Positions 8,091 to 16,358 of a DNA stretch of 50,047 nt are shown one piece after another (position 1 is the first letter of the stretch; every line of letters begins with the position of its first letter). The stretch is from CAZIVO01 sp964542765 (GTDB lineage Bacteria; Planctomycetota; UBA1135; UBA2386): assembly GCA_964542765.1 (NCBI GenBank), contig CAZIVO010000012.1:1-50047 (forward strand), read 5' to 3'. A program made the translations under genes and the position numbers. The notes beneath the pieces are model-generated. The model was not told the DNA's origin. It ran no database searches and saw nothing but the letters and a program-made list of their open reading frames with translations.

Positions 8091-10358
8091 TCATTTTGTC
8101 CATCCAGCGAAGGAAAGCTGGGCCTGGGTTTGCAGCAAGATCCGCACCCCCCGATAGATCGAGGGTCGGCGGTCCACTTGCGCTCGCCAGCCATTGTTGA
8201 GGAGGTTCTCGTCGATCAGATAGACCCCTGCCGGACCCTGCGCTCCCTCGAAGGGCTCCCCCGTCCCTGGCGTGTTTCCGGGGGGGTCGACCCACACCTC
8301 CTCCAGAGACCCCCAGTCCTTTCCATCGCGCCGATCATCGAAGGTGAATCGCCACCACGGAGAAGTGTCCTTTTGATGGATGGTCCGCTCGACCACGCCC
8401 GCCCCACCAAACCGAAACCTCACCCGGACATCGCCGCGCAGCGATCCGTACCGCCGGACCACCACGCTCTTGCTCGAGCCACCACCATCGACAGGTTGGA
8501 CTTCGTCGATGCCGTAATCGAACACGGCTTGTGGACCGCGGGCCGCAGTGAAGAACCGGGCAACTTGATCACCACATTCTTTCGCCAGAAGATCCGTGAA
8601 CTCCATAGTCGTCGGATGACGAAAGCGAGACGCGGCATGGAACTTCCTCAGAAAACTCCACCACTTGACCGTCCCGGTCATGCGCTCAAGGGTCCGCAAG
8701 AGAGTGGCAGGCCGGTGATAACTATTCGCACGGTAACTGTCTCTGTTCCGGTAAAGCCAACCGGGAAGGACCATGGCGTCAGGATTGTCGGCACGGAGCC
8801 AGCGATCTCGGTCCGACCAGGCATCGGTCACCCTGGCTTCGCGGAAGAAAGTCGTCGCGGGCTGCTTGCACAACCAGTCCAGGAGAGGCGAGCGGGGAAT
8901 GATCGAGCCATCGAACCGCAATTCTTCGGCGCGCTGCTCAGCCTCGGGAGACAGACATTTGGATAGCGGCAAGGTCGCCAGAGAAGCCAGGTTCTTCTCC
9001 AGCAGGAAACCGCCGGTGGTGCCCTGCATCGTCATGAGGCCGAAGCTACTCGTCTGTACAGGACGCATCTTTGCGTCGTAGTGGAGAAACTGCGCGCGGC
9101 CTTCGCTGTAGCTGTTGATTCCCTCGTCCAGCCAGGATTCCTCGAACTCATTATTGCCGGACAGGCCATACCAGTACTGGTGGCCGAACTCGTGGACCGT
9201 CACCCCTTCGGGGGATTTGCGCCGCCCATGAGGGAACATGGATGTCCCACAAGTGATCAGGGTCGGATACTCCATTCCTCCGCCCAGAGAGTTCCCCATG
9301 GCATCGGTGGCTGGATCAACAACCGTGATCGTTCGATACGGATAGGGGCCAAAGCGCAAGCCAAAGAATCGGATCGCTGCTTGCGTCGCTTCCATGTGCC
9401 GCTGCACCTGGTCGTCCGTATCGTGTTCGGGCTGTAGCAGAAGGATGATCTTGGTCTCGGGAAGATCAAACTTCTCGATCGGAACGCCCATCTCCTTGGC
9501 GACCCGGACCACCAGAGGATCTTTCGCAGCTTTCACGGGCCCGAAGGTTCGCTCGTATCGGCGGAAATCCGGATCGGCGACCCACGCGAAATCGTGCACC
9601 TTCTCTTGCACGAAGGTCCTCGTCTTCATGCCATCGACCGGGGCCGGCGATCCTGATGGCTCGCCCCCGGTCGCGCCGATGACATGGCCTGCCGGCACCG
9701 TGATCGCAACCTCGTAGCGCGAGTAGTCGGCAAAGAACTCGGTGTTGCCGTGGAACTGGTGGCAGTTCCAGCGCGCCTGACCACCGACATCCTCGAGGAC
9801 CCCCAGTTTCGGGAACCAGTGCATGCAAAAAACACCGTTCACCGGAACCCAGCCGGTGCGACGCCAGGCCTTGGGGAGCTTGGTCGTGAATCGAGACTCG
9901 AGGAGAATGGTGCCTCCCGGCGCCACGGCCGACGGCAAGGTGACGCGGAAAACCGTGCGGTCGTCAGCGTTACCGTCATCGGGGCTGATGAACTGACCTC
10001 GCGCCAGAAGATCGGTCGCAGACGTCGGCTCGACAAGCTTCAGTTCATCGAAATGGATGGACCCGAACTCCCCCTCTCGCCATTTCTTGCGACTATCCTC
10101 GCCGGCCTCCCGCATGTGTGTGGAGCGGAGATCCTTGAAGGCATTGATGTAGAGGTGGAACCGAAGCTCGGAAGTGCTGTGGGACGTCGTGTTCGTCCAG
10201 CGAATCTTTTGGGTCCCATGGAGAGTCTTTGTCTCCGGATCCAGCCGAACCGCCATCGAGTAAGCGCTGGCCCGCGAACTTTGCTCGGGCACTTCCTGGG
10301 CTGGAGGGCCCAAGGTCACGAACAGAAAGGCCAGGAAAGGTAGCAATCTCATACGCAT
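8091..10358 (-). CDS. Secreted M1 family zinc metallopeptidase
   Basis: A 755-residue protein with an N-terminal signal peptide (MRMRLLPFLAFLFVTLGPPAQ). The M1 N-terminal beta domain begins around AYSMAVRLDPETKTLHGT. The zinc site is complete: H389, E390 and H393 in VTVHEFGHQYW, with the third ligand E412 in SWLDEGINSY, 19 residues on, as in gluzincins. The canonical GAMEN exopeptidase motif is replaced by LGGGMEYPTL, so the M1 substrate-anchoring role is probably kept in modified form. The C-terminal half is less conserved and contains a beta-rich segment. It is the first gene of a minus-strand set with the six-helix membrane protein and aminopeptidase P, fitting extracellular peptide breakdown. 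Confidence 0.92.
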   Translation of the reverse strand: MRMRLLPFLAFLFVTLGPPAQEVPEQSSRASAYSMAVRLDPETKTLHGTQKIRWTNTTSHSTSELRFHLYINAFKDLRSTHMREAGEDSRKKWREGEFGSIHFDELKLVEPTSATDLLARGQFISPDDGNADDRTVFRVTLPSAVAPGGTILLESRFTTKLPKAWRRTGWVPVNGVFCMHWFPKLGVLEDVGGQARWNCHQFHGNTEFFADYSRYEVAITVPAGHVIGATGGEPSGSPAPVDGMKTRTFVQEKVHDFAWVADPDFRRYERTFGPVKAAKDPLVVRVAKEMGVPIEKFDLPETKIILLLQPEHDTDDQVQRHMEATQAAIRFFGLRFGPYPYRTITVVDPATDAMGNSLGGGMEYPTLITCGTSMFPHGRRKSPEGVTVHEFGHQYWYGLSGNNEFEESWLDEGINSYSEGRAQFLHYDAKMRPVQTSSFGLMTMQGTTGGFLLEKNLASLATLPLSKCLSPEAEQRAEELRFDGSIIPRSPLLDWLCKQPATTFFREARVTDAWSDRDRWLRADNPDAMVLPGWLYRNRDSYRANSYHRPATLLRTLERMTGTVKWWSFLRKFHAASRFRHPTTMEFTDLLAKECGDQVARFFTAARGPQAVFDYGIDEVQPVDGGGSSKSVVVRRYGSLRGDVRVRFRFGGAGVVERTIHQKDTSPWWRFTFDDRRDGKDWGSLEEVWVDPPGNTPGTGEPFEGAQGPAGVYLIDENLLNNGWRAQVDRRPSIYRGVRILLQTQAQLSFAGWTK

Positions 10359-10525
10359 GGCTTCACCTTCGATCGATCACGCCCGCGCATTGTGCCACCA
10401 GCCACCCGGTTCTTCGCAGAGAGTCAAAAAACTCTGATGCAAGAGGGGGTAAATCGGCTGACTCGCACCTTCACCGACGGCGCTGAAGGGGTGTGGCTCG
10501 CCGGGCAGCCAACGGGGTGGAGAGA

Positions 10526-10942
10526 TCACTCAGAATCTGGAGGGATCGGGCCCTGGCCCTGTCGTCGGCGGGCGAGCTGAGCCGCTGCGCCATACGCCTT
10601 CAGCTTGTTGTACAGAGTCTTGGTATCAATACCGAGGGTCTTGGCAGCGCGCGTCTTGTTGCCTCCGGCGGAGGATAGAACTCGCAAGATGTGCCGTTTC
10701 TCGACCTCGGCCAGGGGTGTCTTCAGAATCTCGCCGCCGGGATCTGCTTCCGCGACGAGTTTCTTGAGGACCTGGGAATCCTCCACCACGACCACGTCGA
10801 AGTCCTCACCCTCGAGCTTCCCACGAAACTCATCGAGCGTTTCGCAAGCAACAGGAATACAGGGCCACTCGTTGGTCAGGGCCATCACGTTGCTGGCCGC
10901 CGAGTCTTGCGATGCATACACCAGTAGCTTTTTGCCGAGCAC
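10526..10942 (-). CDS. Small Fis-type DNA-binding regulator with truncated receiver-like domain
   Basis: About 138 residues from a GTG at 10942. This start is chosen because AAGGAG lies 10 bases upstream and the protein then begins with a receiver-like strand (GKKLLVYASQD). Residues ~1-65 look like half a response-regulator receiver (DFDVVVVEDSQVLKKLV), without the full set of acidic and lysine residues. Residues ~76-118 are a Fis-type helix-turn-helix as found at the C-terminus of NtrC-family activators: EKRHILRVLSSAGGNKTRAA then LGIDTKTLYNKLKAYG. There is no AAA+ domain, so it cannot activate sigma-54 by itself. It diverges from the aspartic-protease fusion gene across about 256 bp and may regulate it. 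Confidence 0.8.
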   Translation of the reverse strand: MLGKKLLVYASQDSAASNVMALTNEWPCIPVACETLDEFRGKLEGEDFDVVVVEDSQVLKKLVAEADPGGEILKTPLAEVEKRHILRVLSSAGGNKTRAAKTLGIDTKTLYNKLKAYGAAAQLARRRQGQGPIPPDSE

Positions 10943-11198
10943 CTTGGATTCTCTCCTTGGCGAGTCAGGGAAGGGCAGGGGTGACCCATCTAAGCAACTC
11001 GCTCCGCTCACTTTAGCTCTACGGTCGCCACATAGAACAGAGGAACTGATCAGGTTTTTTTCCGCATATTTAGCCTCCCCACTGCTCTTGCCGACCCTGC
11101 GGAAGACTGTTTGGTAGCCCGGGGCCATGGCCGGAATGCGATGAAGCAACGAGTTCATGGGCGAGTTGACATCGGTCACCGTATGATCTCCCACCCTA

Positions 11199-13046
11199 GT
11201 GGCCGAAAACCCGGTGAAACACTGCCCCGAATGCCTGTCCACCCTTGAGGGCCCGGTAGCGAACTGCCCTCACTGCGGCGCCGTGCTGGCGGAAACCCCT
11301 CGTCACCGCCAAATCTGGCCCATTCTGGTCGTCCTGGCCGCCTCGGTTGTGGTGGCCTATCTGGCCTTCCGCGATCCCACGCCGGGGCCGAACAAGCCCA
11401 CGAACCCGCTCCTGGGCAACGATCCAGCCATATCACCGGAGACTCCAAAAAGCCCCAGTCCACCGCCAAGCCCGCGGCGGGAAAACGACTCCCTCAGCGC
11501 TTTCTGGGTCCTGCGAGCCGAACATCAGCCGGAAATCAGGGTTCCCCTGCTGGCCCTGCGGCCGGAGGCGCCGGGTCCCGTCACCTTCTTCCTGCCGACT
11601 CCCCACCTTCCGCTGAAGGGTGCCCTGACCGACGCCGAGGGCCGGACCATCCTCCTGAACGTTCTCCACCTGGATCTGACCCGCCAGTTCATCTTGTTGA
11701 CACCGGAAGGCGAGTTTCCCGAACAGGTCTCACCGATGCGCGTCCGCAAATCGACCAGCCTCGACATCGGGGAAGCGCTGCAAATCGCCGACGAAACCTC
11801 GATGAGCGGCATCGGCGCCACCTTGTTCCTGCGCCGAGAGGCCGAGTTCTTGCGCGTGGACAAGGCCCTCCCCACATTCTCGGCCCTGGTCGATCGTAAC
11901 GGAGCAGCCGTCGGCTATTCCTTTGGTGACAACACGGCCCTGCCCCTCGACCCGGTGCTCTTCTGGCTCGGGCGAACCGGGCTCGGCAAACTCGGTGAAG
12001 CACAGCTGGCAGTGCGTGCGGCCAATCCCCTCCACGTTCTCGAAGATGTCGACGAACTGGCGCGCAAGCCATCCTCGGTCGCCAAGGCGCGGCGAGCCCT
12101 CTCGTTGCTGGAACATTGTCGACCTCTCGTCCAGGATCGCGACTGGGATGCCGCCCTCGATGATGCGGAGCGCGGAGTGCACCATCTCCTGGTCCGACTC
12201 CTGTCAGCGGAAGATCCGGTAACTGCCCTGCAACATGCGCAGCAGGCGCTGGCCCGCTTCCCTGACCATCACGGTCTTTTGGCCGACATGGTGCTGTTGA
12301 GCATCAAGAACAATCCTGAAGGAGCGATCGCCCTCTACGATCGACTGCGCGGTCAATCACCCGAACACGCAGCAGAAATCGCTGACACCTTCATCGAAGG
12401 ATTGATCGCCACGGCGGACAAGCGGATCAAGGACGGACGATTCCAGGAGGGTCTCTCCCTGCTGGAATGGCTGGTCGGCATCTTTCCGCGACGCGCCGAC
12501 CTCTACATCCGCTACGCGCGGGCACTCAGTCGCGCCAGTCGCTACACCCAGGCCCGCATCGCCGCCGAAACGGCAGCGAGTCTCGACCCCAGCTACGCGG
12601 AGTTGCTCGAGGACTATCGCCGAGCCGAGCGAACCGCCACCACTGCCGGTGAATCGGTCGAGATCCCCTTCGATCCCGACACCTTGCTCATCCAGGCGAC
12701 CGTCCGGGTCGGCGGCAAACCTCTCGAGTTGGTTGTAGATACAGGCGCATCCCTCACGACCATCCCATCGTCCATGGCCCGCCAGCTCGGCCTCCTCGGC
12801 AGCAGCAAGAAGCGGGTCAAGATCGACACGGCCGGGGGGACCATCGAAGCCGAACTGGTTCAGCTCCCCTCGTTACAGATCGGTCCGATCAAGATTCTAC
12901 GGATCTCGGCCGTGATCATCGATCTTCCCGGAAGTCTCGGCAACAAGGGGCTCTTGGGACAAAATGTCCTGCGGCGCATGAACGTGCAATTCGACAGCCA
13001 AAACCACAGGCTCGTCCTGCGGAAAACCCGCCGGAAACGCCGATGA
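11199..13046 (+). CDS. Membrane-anchored zinc-ribbon/TPR/retropepsin-like aspartic protease fusion
   Basis: A 615-residue protein read from a GTG. Residues 8-29 hold a four-cysteine zinc ribbon (CPEC and CPHC pairs). A single transmembrane helix follows (WPILVVLAASVVVAYLAF), then a Pro/Ser-rich linker, a ~200-residue middle region, and helical TPR-like repeats (for example LLEWLVGIFPRRADLYIRYA). Residues ~495-610 form a single-lobed aspartic protease: catalytic D514 in VVDTGASLTTIPSSMARQLG and a closing GLLGQNVLRRMNVQFD. Such proteases work as homodimers. The zinc ribbon would lie in the cytoplasm and the protease outside. The substrate is unknown. I do not know this exact domain order as a named family. 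Confidence 0.85.
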   Translation: MAENPVKHCPECLSTLEGPVANCPHCGAVLAETPRHRQIWPILVVLAASVVVAYLAFRDPTPGPNKPTNPLLGNDPAISPETPKSPSPPPSPRRENDSLSAFWVLRAEHQPEIRVPLLALRPEAPGPVTFFLPTPHLPLKGALTDAEGRTILLNVLHLDLTRQFILLTPEGEFPEQVSPMRVRKSTSLDIGEALQIADETSMSGIGATLFLRREAEFLRVDKALPTFSALVDRNGAAVGYSFGDNTALPLDPVLFWLGRTGLGKLGEAQLAVRAANPLHVLEDVDELARKPSSVAKARRALSLLEHCRPLVQDRDWDAALDDAERGVHHLLVRLLSAEDPVTALQHAQQALARFPDHHGLLADMVLLSIKNNPEGAIALYDRLRGQSPEHAAEIADTFIEGLIATADKRIKDGRFQEGLSLLEWLVGIFPRRADLYIRYARALSRASRYTQARIAAETAASLDPSYAELLEDYRRAERTATTAGESVEIPFDPDTLLIQATVRVGGKPLELVVDTGASLTTIPSSMARQLGLLGSSKKRVKIDTAGGTIEAELVQLPSLQIGPIKILRISAVIIDLPGSLGNKGLLGQNVLRRMNVQFDSQNHRLVLRKTRRKRR

Positions 13047-13230
13047 ACAGGGCGAGGACGCTGCCAGGAGCTACGCGGAGTTATTCTCGGGTTCCAGCGT
13101 TCTCGGAGGCAGCGGTGCTGCCGCAAGATGGACGAGTGACGTGCATGGCCAAGTTTTCGACCCAATTCGCAGGCGCCTGTGATTTCCGGCGTTTCCCGTA
13201 TCCACCCCCTGATCCGGTGGAGCGACTGTC
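13047..13230. other. Short upstream region of the sigma-factor gene
   Basis: 184 bp between the protease fusion and the ECF sigma gene, with no plausible gene on either strand. It should contain the sigma operon promoter; ECF sigma factors often drive their own genes, but I cannot pick out a -35/-10 pair with confidence. Confidence 0.4.
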
Positions 13231-13788
13231 GTGAGCGCTCAGCAACCCATGAAGGCCGACCCTATCTCCACCGTCGCGTTCAATCAGGCCGTCGCCGAAC
13301 ACGCCGATGGGCTCAAGAACTACGCTGCCCGGATGCTCCAGGACTCGGTCCTGGCCGAAGACGTTGCCCAGGACGCCTTTCTGGCTCTCTACCGGAATAT
13401 GCACAAGGTTCCGCCAACGGCCACGCGACCCTGGCTCTACCGGGTCACCCGCAACCTGTGTCTCGACCACCTGAGGCGGCGAAAGTTCAAACTGCGACTC
13501 TTCCGCGATGTCAGCAAGGATGATGATTACGAACACATACCGGAGGATCTCCGTGGCGATCGTCCCGACGAGGTCGCTCAGAGCAGAGAATCACAGGCCC
13601 TGATCGAGAAGGCCATCCAGGCTTTGCCGAAGAAGTTCCGGGAGGCTTTCTTGCTCTGCGAAGTTCAAGGCCTGAGCTATGAGAATGCCGCCACGATTCT
13701 CGACTGTCCCGTCAAGACCGTCTCGACCCGGCTGTTCCGGGCCCGGCAACGATTCCGCGCTGCTGTGGGACCGGAACTCTCGCCATGA
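13231..13788 (+). CDS. ECF-type RNA polymerase sigma factor
   Basis: A 185-residue sigma-70 family protein with only regions 2 and 4, as in extracytoplasmic-function sigma factors. Region 2 spans about residues 15-85 (MLQDSVLAEDVAQDAFLALY, then RPWLYRVTRNLCLDHLRRRK). Region 4 spans about residues 120-180 (IQALPKKFREAFLLCEVQG, then LSYENAATILDCPVKTVSTR). The GTG at 13231 has GGTGGAG about ten bases upstream; an ATG at 13249 is an alternative. The gene ends with TGA inside an ATGA that opens a repeat-containing mini-ORF, followed by a zinc-binding anti-sigma factor, its likely partner. Confidence 0.95.
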   Translation: MSAQQPMKADPISTVAFNQAVAEHADGLKNYAARMLQDSVLAEDVAQDAFLALYRNMHKVPPTATRPWLYRVTRNLCLDHLRRRKFKLRLFRDVSKDDDYEHIPEDLRGDRPDEVAQSRESQALIEKAIQALPKKFREAFLLCEVQGLSYENAATILDCPVKTVSTRLFRARQRFRAAVGPELSP

Positions 13789-13877
13789 ATCACCACTACA
13801 CGAATCACCACTACACGAATCACCACTACACATTGTCCAAAAGCACATTGTCCAAAAGCCCCCCGGACCAAAGATGA
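13785..13877 (+). CDS. Candidate 30-codon mini-ORF between sigma and anti-sigma genes
   Basis: The ATG (13785) overlaps the sigma stop and the TGA (13875-13877) overlaps the anti-sigma ATG (13874), so both junctions are ATGA. The peptide consists of three NHHYT repeats, two TLSKS repeats and a tail SPPDQR. The 15-bp repeat period keeps the frame. It may be a true His/Tyr-rich peptide, a ribosome relay that couples the flanking genes, or a chance frame over a spacer. It has no ribosome-binding site of its own. Confidence 0.4.
   Translation: MNHHYTNHHYTNHHYTLSKSTLSKSPPDQR
13787..13861. repeat. Two adjacent 15-bp tandem repeat arrays
   Basis: Three exact copies of GAATCACCACTACAC occupy 13787-13831. 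They are followed directly by two copies of ATTGTCCAAAAGCAC (13832-13861, the last two bases differing). Both units are 15 bp, so copy-number changes would not alter reading frames. The array fills almost all of the space between the sigma and anti-sigma genes. Confidence 0.95.
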
Positions 13878-14839
13878 GTTGCAAACGTTTCTTGTTTGAG
13901 ATGTCACAAGCACTGGACGGCCGATTGCCGTCGAGCAAGCGTGCGTCTCTTTTGAATCACATCAGCGAGTGCAATCCCTGCGCGCAAAGCTGGGAGGATC
14001 ACCAGCGGGCACAGCAACTCGTCAGCAACCTGCCAAAGCAAAGTGTGTCGAGAGGCTTCCGTGACGAACTCTCGGCGCGCATCCAAGCCGGCGAAGGTGC
14101 CAGTGACGCGATTTTCGGTGAACCGGTGCCCATCCTGGCCAAGGCTCAGTACGTTCTGGCCGGAGCGGCCGCAGCAGCCGTTTTTCTGGTGGCGATGCGG
14201 GCATGGGACCACGAGGCTCCCGTCGCAGTCCCACCCAATACCGGCCTCTCCGCAGACATGGTCGCCAACCGCGGCGGGGAAGGGCCCACCCTGCGCCCAA
14301 CGCTGGCCTACGCGCCGGTGAATCCCGGGATTGTAGCAACTGCGGGTGCCGCGAAATTTGAGTCGAGTGCACGCAAGCTCGAAGCCAAGCTTCGCCTCGC
14401 GACATCTTCAAATACGCAGGGCTTCGCCTGGAACGAGATCGCGCCGGAGGCACGCGAATTCCGGGCGGCTACGCGCACTCTCCTCTTCCTCGAAGAGAAT
14501 GGTCACCTGATCATCGCCCCCAAGATTCAAGCGCAACTCAACCTCGCAAAGCGATCGCTCGAAGCCATCGATCAAGGTCAAACCGTCTCGGCGTTCGAAA
14601 TCCTGCGCCAGATACAGCCGGAGAGCATGCGGCCCGGAGTTCAGTGCTGCAGTGATCCGCTCGTCTTCATGAAGGAGTTGCAGCAACTCTTCGTCGAGGA
14701 TCACAGCATCCCGGACATCTTCGGTTTTTCGATGCATGCATCCGAAGCCATTGACCTACCCCAAACCCAAGGGGTGCAGCTCCGCATCTACATGCAAACG
14801 GGATCGGAGCGGGATCGGCCAAGCCTGAGGGAGCGCTGA
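13874..14839 (+). CDS. Membrane anti-sigma factor with zinc-binding (ZAS-type) domain
   Basis: A 321-residue protein beginning MSCKRFLFEMSQ. The zinc anti-sigma motif H-x3-C-x2-C is present as HISECNPC around residues 33-40. One transmembrane helix follows (YVLAGAAAAAVFLVAM, near residue 100). The large C-terminal part would be outside the membrane, is rich in helix-forming sequence, and matches no domain I know. By family analogy the N-terminal domain binds and holds the ECF sigma factor just upstream, and an external signal releases it. Its ATG overlaps the stop of the mini-ORF. Confidence 0.85.
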   Translation: MSCKRFLFEMSQALDGRLPSSKRASLLNHISECNPCAQSWEDHQRAQQLVSNLPKQSVSRGFRDELSARIQAGEGASDAIFGEPVPILAKAQYVLAGAAAAAVFLVAMRAWDHEAPVAVPPNTGLSADMVANRGGEGPTLRPTLAYAPVNPGIVATAGAAKFESSARKLEAKLRLATSSNTQGFAWNEIAPEAREFRAATRTLLFLEENGHLIIAPKIQAQLNLAKRSLEAIDQGQTVSAFEILRQIQPESMRPGVQCCSDPLVFMKELQQLFVEDHSIPDIFGFSMHASEAIDLPQTQGVQLRIYMQTGSERDRPSLRER

Positions 14840-14891
14840 TTCTCGGCCACCTCCCTGCGGCTAACGCCGAGAGGTGACCTTCGAAAGATCT

Positions 14892-16340
14892 TCAGATCTG
14901 GTTCGGGACAACGAAGGGCGCGCGATATCGCCTCGTGGTCAGTTCGTTCGCAGCGTCAGCATGGTCACCGGTGAAGCGCTCCCGCTTCGGGTTGAAGGAC
15001 AGGGTTGGACCCATCGCGTAGTCCGCCTTTGCAGCCTTGACACCATTGTCAACCAGATGATCGCGGAACCGACGGAAGGACTCGTTGGCGACCTCCGCAT
15101 TCCCGAAGGGCGTGTCCGTCTTCGCGAGCTTCCGGGCTTGCCCCATCTGGTATGAAATATTCCCGAGGTGGCACAGGCCGGAAGAAAGATGCCCTTCGAT
15201 GCTCTCCGCATTGAGATCCTCTCTCTTTCCGCTCTTGACCGCATCCAGGAAATTCTGGAAGTGGTCGCCCCCGCCGGAGAAGGTCTTGACGACGTTCCCG
15301 TCGAGGTCGAAGGCCAAGACCTTGCCGTAGCTTGCGCTGACCATGTAGCCCTCTTCGCAGTGGAAGATGACACCGATCTTGGCACCATTGCTGGAGAAGG
15401 GACTGTAGGCGCTGGTTTTCAGACCGCGCACCTCGAATACGAGTTGCTGATCGCCGTAGTGAAAGACCGAAATCTGGGTGTTGGGTGTGTTGCCATCATC
15501 TTCGTAGCCAAGGCGGCCACCGCAACTCACGACGCTATCAGGGAACCCGTCCTTACCCAGGCCCCACCGGGCGATGTCCATCTGGTGCACACCTTGATTG
15601 CCCAGGTCACCATTGCCGGTCTCGAAGACCCAGTGCCAGTCGTAATGCAAATTCTTGCGCATCAGCGGCTTCAATGCCGCCGGACCCGTCCAGAGGTCGT
15701 AGTCCAGCGTCGACGGAGTTTTTTGGGGCCCCTTCACCTTGCCGATGCTTCCGCGAGGCTTGTAGCACAGAGCGCGAGCGACATGAACCTTGCCGAGGCC
15801 GCCGGCCTGCAACCACTCCATCGCCTGGCTCGTCGCTTCCGTGGAGCGCGACTGAGTGCCATGCTGAACAATCTTTCCGTGCTTGCGAGCAGCCTCCACC
15901 ACCCGGCGGCCTTCTTGCAAGTTATGGCTGATCGGCTTCTCAACATAGACGTGCTTGCCCGCCTCGATCGCCCAGATCGTTGCCAGAGAATGCCAGTGAT
16001 TCGGGGTGGCGACGGAAACCGCATCGATCGAGTCGTCCTCGAGCATCTTGCGAAGATCCTTGTAGTAGGTGGCCTTGGGGCAGGCCTTTTTCGCCAGGGC
16101 GGTCACCCCCTCGTCCGGGTCACAGATCGCAACCACTTCCGAGTCCTTGCTCTTCTTGAAGGCGCCGACATGAGCCCGGCCTCTTCCGCGTACTCCGAGC
16201 ACCGCCAACCGAATGGTTTCGTTGGGCGAGCGCGGGCCCGGATCGTCGTCGAGCCGAAGTGATACCGAAGGAACCCAAGCGGCACCGGCCGCGGCGAAAA
16301 GGGAGTCTTCGAGAAACTCTCTGCGTGTGAATCTAGTCAT
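14892..16340 (-). CDS. Exported Gfo/Idh/MocA family oxidoreductase
   Basis: A 482-residue NAD(P)-dependent sugar-type oxidoreductase with a twin-arginine-like leader (FTRREFLEDSLFAAAGAAW). The Rossmann domain starts IRLAVLGVRGRGRAHVGAF and continues VVAICDPDEG. The family core IDAVSVATPNHWHSLATIWAIEAGKHVYVEKPISHN contains the EKP lysine motif. The C-terminal alpha/beta domain carries GNQGVHQMDIARWGLG. Families of these Tat-exported proteins are abundant in planctomycetes; the substrate cannot be inferred. It lies 18 bp downstream of the SUMF1-like lipoprotein gene and is probably in the same transcript. Confidence 0.93.
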   Translation of the reverse strand: MTRFTRREFLEDSLFAAAGAAWVPSVSLRLDDDPGPRSPNETIRLAVLGVRGRGRAHVGAFKKSKDSEVVAICDPDEGVTALAKKACPKATYYKDLRKMLEDDSIDAVSVATPNHWHSLATIWAIEAGKHVYVEKPISHNLQEGRRVVEAARKHGKIVQHGTQSRSTEATSQAMEWLQAGGLGKVHVARALCYKPRGSIGKVKGPQKTPSTLDYDLWTGPAALKPLMRKNLHYDWHWVFETGNGDLGNQGVHQMDIARWGLGKDGFPDSVVSCGGRLGYEDDGNTPNTQISVFHYGDQQLVFEVRGLKTSAYSPFSSNGAKIGVIFHCEEGYMVSASYGKVLAFDLDGNVVKTFSGGGDHFQNFLDAVKSGKREDLNAESIEGHLSSGLCHLGNISYQMGQARKLAKTDTPFGNAEVANESFRRFRDHLVDNGVKAAKADYAMGPTLSFNPKRERFTGDHADAANELTTRRYRAPFVVPNQI

Positions 16341-16358
16341 GCCGAATCTCTTCTCTGG

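Noticed and set aside
13047..13230. A specific ECF promoter before the sigma gene
   Set aside because: Several GGAA- and GTC-like words occur, but spacing and context do not single out one pair.
15168..16262. 364-codon plus-strand frame antisense to the MocA gene
   Set aside because: The MocA motifs EKP and the Rossmann strand are intact on the minus strand.
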